From Chitinophagaceae bacterium (GTDB taxonomy: Bacteria; Bacteroidota; Bacteroidia; Chitinophagales; Chitinophagaceae): a stretch of DNA of 10,487 nt. The DNA lies in assembly GCA_003526435.1 (NCBI GenBank), contig DPWF01000128.1:1-10487 (forward strand), given 5' to 3'. The notes beneath the pieces were generated by a model, which did no database searches, had not been told where the DNA came from, and saw only the letters and a program-made list of their open reading frames with translations. Shown here in pieces: positions 8,563 through 10,487 of the stretch. Position numbers and translations under genes: made by a program. The first letter of the stretch is position 1; every line of letters starts with the position of its first letter.

Positions 8563-10023
8563 ATGAAAAAGAAACTATTATATGTGATCATGGCTGCAGC
8601 GGTGGTTCAATTGACCTCCTGCGCCAAAGACAAACTCATTAACCCGGTACCCACCAACGCCATTTCTGATCTGACAGCTTTTGATAGCAAAGACAGAATT
8701 GAAGGACAGGTAAGATCCATCTACGCATCTATTAAAAACTCAGGTATGTATGGTGGTCGTTATCAGATCTTCAATGATATACGTGGTGAAGAATTCATGA
8801 ACGATCGTACCAATGTGGTAACCGGTTTTGATATCTGGAACTATACACCCAGTAACAGTTCTACCAATAGTGTATTAAACCATTGGTCACGTGCTTATTA
8901 TGTTATTAACCTGGCCAACGTATTTATCGACGGTATGGCTGCTAAAGGAACAACAGTAGTAGGTGCTACCTTATCGAACAACTTCCTTGGTGAAGCTCGT
9001 TTGTTACGTGCTATGAGTTACTACTCACTGTTACAGCTTTATGCACGTCCATTCTGGGATGGTAACGGAAGTAAACCAGGTGTGCCTCTTCGTTTAACAG
9101 GTAACACAGGTTCTGCTGATTATGCTTTGGCTCGCGCTACTGTGGGTGAAGTCTACACACAGATACTGGCCGATCTTACTTTCGCTGAGCAGAATCTTCC
9201 GTTGACAAATGCCAACGCTACATTAAATACCACTCGTGCGCACAGAAATACAGCCATCGCGTTGAAAACACGCGTGTTGTTGAGTATGCGTCGTTATGCA
9301 GATGTAATTACTGAAGCCAATAAAATTGTAAGTGCAACAGCTCCATTTACTGCTTCAACCGGAGTGGCACATGCTTTACAGGCTGATTACAGAACCATGT
9401 TTACCACTAACTATTATACAACTGAATCGATTTTGTCGATGCCATTTGCTTCAAATGAAACACCTGGTACACAAAACCAGTTGGGCTACTATTATGGACC
9501 TTCAGCTTTCAATGGTGGTAATGGAGAATATTCATTATTGTCAACTGGTATCATTTCAGATGCTGGCTGGTTACCAACCGACAGAAGAAGAAGTTTTGTA
9601 CAGGTATTCAGTGGTAAAAGCTACCTCACTAAATACAGTGTAGCTTCAACCTTTACTGATCCTGCACCTGTAATGCGTTATTCAGAAGTGCTGTTGAACC
9701 TTGCAGAAGCACGTGTTCGTTCTACGAATACTGTTGATGCACAGGCAATTGCTTTGTTGAATGCAGTTCGTGGACGTTCAGATGCAACTACAATCTTTAC
9801 CGCCCTGAATTTTGCAAATGCAGACGCACTGGCTAATGCCATTGTGAATGAAAGAAGAATTGAATTCCTTGGTGAAGGTTTACGTGGTACTGATCTTACC
9901 CGTTTGGGTCTGCCTTTACCGGCTAAACCAGGTGTTGCAGCTATTGCGGCAACCGCTCAGCAGTATATCTGGCCAATTTCTTCCAGTGAATTGTTGTTGA
10001 ACCCATTATGTGTTGACAACTAA
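8563..10023 (+). CDS. susD-like: SusD/RagB family surface lipoprotein
   Basis: This 486-residue partner of the upstream SusC lies 24 bp after the susC stop, with no promoter or terminator between them, so the two form an operon. The lipoprotein signal ends in lipobox LTSC with acylated Cys20. It should sit on the outer face of the outer membrane as the ligand-capturing lid of the SusC barrel. SusD hallmarks are an N-terminal TPR-like helical part, with GEARLLRAMSYYSLLQLY at 143-160 and a further helix near 229-256, and a C-terminal RagB part with MRYSEVLLNLAEARVR (371-386), LLNAVRGRSDA (398-408), NERRIEFLGEGLRGTDLTR (429-447) and YIWPISSSELLLNP (468-481). The length is slightly below the usual 500-600 residues but both halves are complete. 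The ligand is unknown: no enzymes are adjacent, and SusD-like proteins bind glycans, peptides or other oligomers. A strong terminator follows. Confidence 0.95.
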   Translation: MKKKLLYVIMAAAVVQLTSCAKDKLINPVPTNAISDLTAFDSKDRIEGQVRSIYASIKNSGMYGGRYQIFNDIRGEEFMNDRTNVVTGFDIWNYTPSNSSTNSVLNHWSRAYYVINLANVFIDGMAAKGTTVVGATLSNNFLGEARLLRAMSYYSLLQLYARPFWDGNGSKPGVPLRLTGNTGSADYALARATVGEVYTQILADLTFAEQNLPLTNANATLNTTRAHRNTAIALKTRVLLSMRRYADVITEANKIVSATAPFTASTGVAHALQADYRTMFTTNYYTTESILSMPFASNETPGTQNQLGYYYGPSAFNGGNGEYSLLSTGIISDAGWLPTDRRRSFVQVFSGKSYLTKYSVASTFTDPAPVMRYSEVLLNLAEARVRSTNTVDAQAIALLNAVRGRSDATTIFTALNFANADALANAIVNERRIEFLGEGLRGTDLTRLGLPLPAKPGVAAIAATAQQYIWPISSSELLLNPLCVDN

Positions 10024-10063
10024 TCAACTGTGACGAACGGAAAATCATCCGTCCGGAGATTAC

Positions 10064-10099
10064 ATAAAAGCCGACAGGTATGTTCCTGTCGGCTTTTAT
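10064..10099 (+). terminator. Strong intrinsic terminator of the susCD operon
   Basis: ATAAAAGCCGACAGG (10064-10078) pairs perfectly with CCTGTCGGCTTTTAT (10085-10099) around the 6-base loop TATGTT. The GC-rich core (GCCGACAGG) is flanked by an A run on the left and a T run on the right, so it could terminate transcription in both directions. It sits 40 bases past the susD stop and marks the end of the operon. Confidence 0.9.
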
Positions 10100-10247
10100 A
10101 TTTATAAGAAATTGATTTTCAATTAAATAAAGTGCAACTAGTCTATTGTTTTCCATAGCCATGTACAGCAATCAACAGTTCATTTCAGCCAGCCAAACAC
10201 ATAAAAATTAACCTGGCCAGTCTTTTCCTCCCCAAAAAACTAAGCAT

Positions 10248-10284
10248 CGTTAATATAAATATTATTACAATATGTATATTAACG
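10248..10284. repeat. 9-bp inverted repeat, 37 bp overall, upstream of right-edge gene
   Basis: CGTTAATAT (10248-10256) and ATATTAACG (10276-10284) are perfect inverted copies separated by 19 bases. The overall span of 37 bp equals that of the inverted repeat upstream of susC, though the arm sequences differ. It may be an operator; chance in AT-rich DNA is not excluded. Confidence 0.35.
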
Positions 10285-10340
10285 TATTAATAAATAATTA
10301 ATTACGAATATATATTTTTTTTCTACGTTGTTTTTTTGAC

Positions 10341-10357
10341 AAAAAGCGCAGCTTTTT
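10341..10357. repeat. Palindrome AAAAAGC-GCA-GCTTTTT upstream of right-edge gene
   Basis: A perfect 7-bp inverted repeat with a 3-base centre lies about 85 bp before the start of the partial gene and directly follows a T7 tract and GAC. It could be an operator or a weak terminator-like hairpin. The stem has only two GC pairs, so an operator is the likelier reading. Confidence 0.35.
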
Positions 10358-10441
10358 CTTACCGAAGCATGTCCATTAGTGTGCAATTATGTTTTCTTTA
10401 ACTAAATTGCGGATCGCATTTTTTATTTAAAAACTGAAATA

Positions 10442-10487
10442 ATGAGAAAATTCGTCACAGTCTTTCTGTGCGCACTGCTAACCATTG
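10442..10487 (+). CDS. N-terminal fragment of an exported protein (cut by right edge)
   Basis: ATG at 10442 opens 15 codons reading MRKFVTVFLCALLTI, a typical start of a signal peptide (Arg-Lys then a hydrophobic core). It follows an A-rich leader, as the other plus-strand genes do. The first eleven bases, ATGAGAAAATT, are identical to those at 5407 in the SusC gene, and many SusC-like receptors begin MRK plus a hydrophobic stretch. A second TonB-linked receptor is therefore possible, but fifteen residues cannot settle the family. The terminator upstream and the long spacer indicate its own transcription unit. Confidence 0.55.
   Translation, partial: MRKFVTVFLCALLTI

Larger units (their letters stand above)
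10024..10441. other. AT-rich intergenic spacer after susD
   Basis: This stretch of 418 bases has no supported gene. It starts with a minor 5-bp hairpin (ACGGA/TCCGT, 10037-10052) and the strong terminator at 10064-10099. The rest (10100-10441) is AT-rich with a 9-bp inverted repeat (10248-10284), two T-tracts (10315-10322 and 10331-10337), the palindrome AAAAAGC-GCA-GCTTTTT and a -7-like TATGTTTT at 10388-10395 lacking an obvious TTG partner. It probably holds the promoter and operator of the right-edge gene. Confidence 0.6.

Noticed and set aside
10037..10052. ACGGA/TCCGT hairpin after susD as a separate terminator
   Set aside because: A five-base stem with no T run, directly ahead of a far stronger terminator, is not convincing alone.
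9941..10171. Minus-strand 76-residue ORF across the end of susD
   Set aside because: It overlaps the conserved SusD C-terminus and reads straight through the strong terminator hairpin, so it is a chance frame.
1..10487. CRISPR arrays, insertion sequences, tRNA or rRNA genes, prophage or defence systems
   Set aside because: I saw no regularly spaced identical repeats, transposase motifs, terminal inverted repeats bounding a gene, or cloverleaf patterns on either strand.

Overview
The window looks like a chromosomal stretch from a member of the Bacteroidota, most likely a Chitinophagaceae-type relative. The evidence is an adjacent SusC/SusD outer-membrane pair, a very large secreted protein built from PKD/Ig-like repeats in a style typical of type IX secretion (T9SS) cargo, A-rich leaders without Shine-Dalgarno motifs, and one fair match to the Bacteroidota promoter (TTG, 19 bp, TAnnTTTG-like). 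The family level is inferred from general resemblance only.

Layout: (i) 1-2513, minus strand: the first ~837 codons of a giant Ser/Thr/Asn/Gly-rich surface or secreted protein with a signal peptide, an N-terminal jelly-roll-like domain and a chain of Ig/PKD-like domains. Its C-terminus lies beyond the left edge. (ii) 2514-2729: a divergent intergenic region. (iii) 2730-5054, plus strand: a 774-residue RND/MMPL-type inner-membrane exporter. (iv) 5055-5400: an AT-rich spacer with a weak hairpin, an inverted repeat and a 21-bp-phased T8-N-GGTCA direct repeat in front of susC. (v) 5401-8538 and 8563-10023: a SusC/RagA TonB-dependent receptor and its SusD/RagB surface lipoprotein, 24 bp apart and evidently one operon, closed by a strong 15-bp-stem terminator at 10064-10099. 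(vi) 10100-10441: an AT-rich spacer with further inverted repeats and T-tracts. (vii) 10442-10487: the first 15 codons of another exported protein, cut by the right edge.

How the genes work together: only the SusC/SusD pair is clearly a functional unit. SusD captures a ligand at the cell surface and SusC imports it across the outer membrane using TonB energy. No glycosidase, peptidase, ECF sigma/anti-sigma pair or other substrate-telling gene is visible, so the ligand cannot be named. The exporter and the giant repeat protein are divergently arranged neighbours with no evident functional link.

I did not find a clearly new biological system. The observations most worth a second look are regulatory: the phased repeat upstream of susC and its partial echo upstream of the right-edge gene, and a C7 tract inside codons 2-4 of the giant surface protein.
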